Assembly (NCBI RefSeq): GCF_002104795.1
Contig: NZ_NCXO01000036.1
Location: 1-44,692, forward strand
Length of the DNA: 44,692 nucleotides
Direction of reading: 5' to 3'
Source: Mycolicibacillus koreensis
Lineage (GTDB): Bacteria > Actinomycetota > Actinomycetes > Mycobacteriales > Mycobacteriaceae
The translations under genes were made by a program, and so were the position numbers. The notes beneath the pieces were generated by a model. It was not told where the DNA came from and searched no databases. It saw only the letters and a program-made list of their open reading frames with translations. This document shows, piece by piece, positions 42,522 to 44,692 of the stretch (position 1 is the first letter of the stretch; every line of letters starts with the position of its first letter).

Positions 42522-44692
42522 CGCTTGAGCCGGATCTTCCACCGCACGACCGCGGTGTAGAGCACCGACAACGCCACCAGCATGCCCAGGTCGAGCAGCC
42601 AGATGCCGCGGGTGTGCTTCCACAGGGTGTCCTGCGGGATCTGCTTGACGTCCAGCGCGGGGGTGCAGCCGTCGGGCACCGCCGGCTCGGGCACATCCGG
42701 AGTGGGCATCGGCATGCAGTTGGGCGGCGAGGCGTCGTGGTGCAGCAGGTGGTTGAAGTCGATCGTCGACGCGCTCGCGGCGTAGCCCCACCGCGCCGGG
42801 GTCAACCACGACACCTGGTCCAACCCGATCCGCCCGGTCACCGGGATCATCCCGCCGGAGAGCACCAGCTGGCCCATGATCGCCACCACCAGCATCGGCA
42901 TGATCTGGTCGCTGGACTGCGCGAACGACGACAGTGCCAGACCCAGGATCGCCGAGGCCACACAGGTGCCGGCCACCGCCAGGAACAACTCCACATTGGC
43001 GGCCGCGTTGGAGCTGCCGAACAGCAGCGCACCCTGGGTGGGCCCGCCCTTGCCGAGGATCACGATCGTGGTCGCGATCGCCGCCTGCACGGTGGCGAAC
43101 ACGCAGAACACCGCCACCTTGGCCATCAGATAGGCGGTGGTCGACAGGCCCACCGCCTGTTCACGTTTGAAGATCGGACGTTCGCCGATCAGGTCGCGGA
43201 TGGTCAGCGCGGTCCCCATGAACACCGCGCCGATGTTGAGCAACACCATCACGTACTGCGGTTCGGTGGGCGCATCCATCCCGGGCATGCCGAGCCCGCC
43301 TTTACCCTTCACCGTCAGTGACAGCGCACCGATCAGGAACGGCAGTACCGCCAGGAACACCGTGTAGCCGCGGTCGGAGACGACCAGGCGGATCTGTCTT
43401 CGCGCGATCGTGGACAGTTGTCGCAGCACATCGGTGCGCGGCGGATCACCGAGATCGGCCGGGCTCTGCGCATCCGGCGGCGGTATCGGATGCGGACGGT
43501 TCTCCGACAGGAAGCGGCGGTTGGCCGCGTCGGGGTCCGCGCCCACCTTGGCGAAGATGTCGGCGTAGTTGCTGGTGCCCATCGCCGCGCTGATCTGGCT
43601 GGGCGGACCGCAGTAGGCGGTTTTGCCGCCCGGCGCCAGCAGCAGGATCTGGTCGCAGACGTCCAGGAACGACACCGAGTGGGTGACCACCAGCACCACA
43701 CGTCCGGCGTCGGCGAGCTGGCGCAGCATCAGCATCACCTGGCGGTCCAGGGCGGGGTCGAGCCCCGAGGTGGGCTCGTCGAGGATGAGCAGCGACGGCC
43801 CGGTGAGCAGCTCCAAGGCCACCGAGGCGCGTTTGCGCTGACCACCGGAGAGCTTGTCCACCCGGGTGTCGGCGTGCTTGGTCAGCTCGAGCTCCTCGAG
43901 CACCTGGGCGACCGCCTGATCGCGGTCGGCCTTGGTGCTGTCCGGCGGCAGCCGCAGCTCGGCGGCGTAGCCCAGCGCCTGGTTCACGGTGAGCTGGCGG
44001 TGCACCACGTCGTCCTGGGGGACCATCCCGATCCGGCTGCGCAGGATCGCGTAGTCGGAGTGAATGTTGTGGCCCTCGAAGGTGACCGAGCCGCCGGTGG
44101 GGGTGGTGTAGCCGGCGATCAACCGCGACAGCGTGGTCTTGCCGGCCCCCGACCCGCCGATGATCGCGGTCAAGGTGCCCGGGCGGGCGGTCATCGACAC
44201 GTTCGAGATCAGCTGTTTGCCGTGCTCGACGGTGAAGTTGACGCCGTGGACCTCCAGGCCGCCGGTCTTGCTGGCCACGTCGGCGCTGCGCACCAGGGTG
44301 CCGTCGGTGAACACCAGGTCCACGTTGCCGATGGTGACCACGTCACCTTCGGTGAGCATCGCCGAGCCGATGCGCACCCGGTTGACGAACGTGCCGTTGA
44401 TGCTGCGGTTGTCGCGGATCTCGGTGCCGATCGGGGTCGGCACCAGCATCGCGTGGTGGCGGGAGGCCAGCACGTCGGGGATGACGATGTCGTTGTCGGT
44501 GGACCGGCCGATGGTCAGCGCGCCCGACGGTGCGGCCGGTTCGTGGCGCAGGCCCAGGATGTCGACCATCCGGGTGGCGACGTTGGATTCCTCCGGCGGG
44601 GTGGCCGCGACCGGGGCACGGCGGGTCTGCGGCGACCCCAGCGGTGGCGGCGCGGCAGCCGCCGGGGGCGGGGCCACGGCCGGCGGCTGCCG
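42518..44692 (-). CDS. FHA-domain ABC exporter (Rv1747-like), N-terminus outside the window
   Basis: The frame is open to the right edge (about 724 residues in view). It begins with a Pro/Ala-rich linker, then an FHA domain with GRSTDNDIV, ASRHHAM and DNRSINGTFVN (phosphothreonine binding). The ATPase has Walker A GGSGAGKTT (near 44150), signature LSGGQRKRASVALEL (near 43840) and Walker B LLILDEPTSGLD (near 43790). A C-terminal ABC-2 membrane domain of about six helices ends in a basic KIRLKR. M. tuberculosis Rv1747 has two FHA domains and is phosphorylated by PknF; the first FHA would lie beyond this window. The substrate is probably a cell-wall lipid or glycan, unproven. Confidence 0.93.
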   Translation of the reverse strand, partial: RQPPAVAPPPAAAAPPPLGSPQTRRAPVAATPPEESNVATRMVDILGLRHEPAAPSGALTIGRSTDNDIVIPDVLASRHHAMLVPTPIGTEIRDNRSINGTFVNRVRIGSAMLTEGDVVTIGNVDLVFTDGTLVRSADVASKTGGLEVHGVNFTVEHGKQLISNVSMTARPGTLTAIIGGSGAGKTTLSRLIAGYTTPTGGSVTFEGHNIHSDYAILRSRIGMVPQDDVVHRQLTVNQALGYAAELRLPPDSTKADRDQAVAQVLEELELTKHADTRVDKLSGGQRKRASVALELLTGPSLLILDEPTSGLDPALDRQVMLMLRQLADAGRVVLVVTHSVSFLDVCDQILLLAPGGKTAYCGPPSQISAAMGTSNYADIFAKVGADPDAANRRFLSENRPHPIPPPDAQSPADLGDPPRTDVLRQLSTIARRQIRLVVSDRGYTVFLAVLPFLIGALSLTVKGKGGLGMPGMDAPTEPQYVMVLLNIGAVFMGTALTIRDLIGERPIFKREQAVGLSTTAYLMAKVAVFCVFATVQAAIATTIVILGKGGPTQGALLFGSSNAAANVELFLAVAGTCVASAILGLALSSFAQSSDQIMPMLVVAIMGQLVLSGGMIPVTGRIGLDQVSWLTPARWGYAASASTIDFNHLLHHDASPPNCMPMPTPDVPEPAVPDGCTPALDVKQIPQDTLWKHTRGIWLLDLGMLVALSVLYTAVVRWKIRLKR

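Overview
The window is high-GC actinobacterial DNA and almost certainly comes from a mycobacterium (Mycobacteriaceae). Gene content and order follow a block I know from Mycobacterium tuberculosis: the NAD(P)HX repair gene, gadB, alr, tsaE, tsaB, rimI, tsaD, groES, groEL1, whiB3, an Rv3415c-like gene, sigD, rsdA, an Rv3412-like gene, guaB2, guaB3, choD, guaA, imuA', imuB, iunH, acrA1, lpqD, otsB2, dnaE2, an Rv3368c-like nitroreductase and SpoU. The species cannot be settled from this window. These comparisons are from memory, not from a search.

Layout. (1) 1-2365 is an accessory cassette with visibly lower GC than the rest. It holds the tail of an unknown protein, a small helical type VII secretion partner with a YxxxD signal, a WXG protein ending in a glycine-rich hydrophobic domain, and a four-helix membrane protein. 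I read it as a candidate ESX-exported, membrane-acting effector with its partner and putative immunity protein. (2) 2384-11071 holds a metallo-beta-lactamase-fold gene facing left, then nnr-gadB, then a tightly overlapping run alr - alpha/beta hydrolase - tsaE - tsaB/rimI (one fused reading frame) - tsaD, which covers D-alanine supply and the t6A37 tRNA modification. (3) 11072-16946 has the CIRCE-controlled groES-groEL1 pair, convergent whiB3, a TPR-like gene, sigD with its membrane anti-sigma factor, and a convergent DUF5319 gene. (4) 17051-23451 covers purine synthesis (guaB2, guaB3, guaA) with choD in between. The guaB3-choD gap carries a 10-bp tandem array and an 81-nt hairpin.

(5) 23529-25861 holds the LexA-boxed imuA'-imuB pair. 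Its functional partner dnaE2 lies at 36532-39801 behind a perfect LexA box that fills its promoter spacer. Together they form the mycobacterial SOS mutasome. (6) Between them, mostly on the minus strand, are iunH-yggS-DUF302, a two-domain reductase (acrA1-like), lpqD, a 74-residue hypothetical, otsB, a tandem universal stress protein, and a gulonolactone dehydrogenase/PLP-enzyme pair. (7) 39913-44692 holds a cysteine-repeat lipoprotein, a nitroreductase, a SPOUT tRNA methylase, a SAM methyltransferase, and an FHA-ABC exporter (Rv1747-like) that runs off the right edge.

Regulation visible in the sequence: a CIRCE element, two LexA boxes, several intrinsic-type hairpins, and a recurring TANNNT-N6/7-ATG/GTG arrangement that predicts leaderless mRNAs for at least eight genes. 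I see no tRNA, rRNA, CRISPR array, transposase or phage gene. No stretch longer than 300 bases lacks a gene; the largest gaps (13658-13946 and 19832-20109) are described below.
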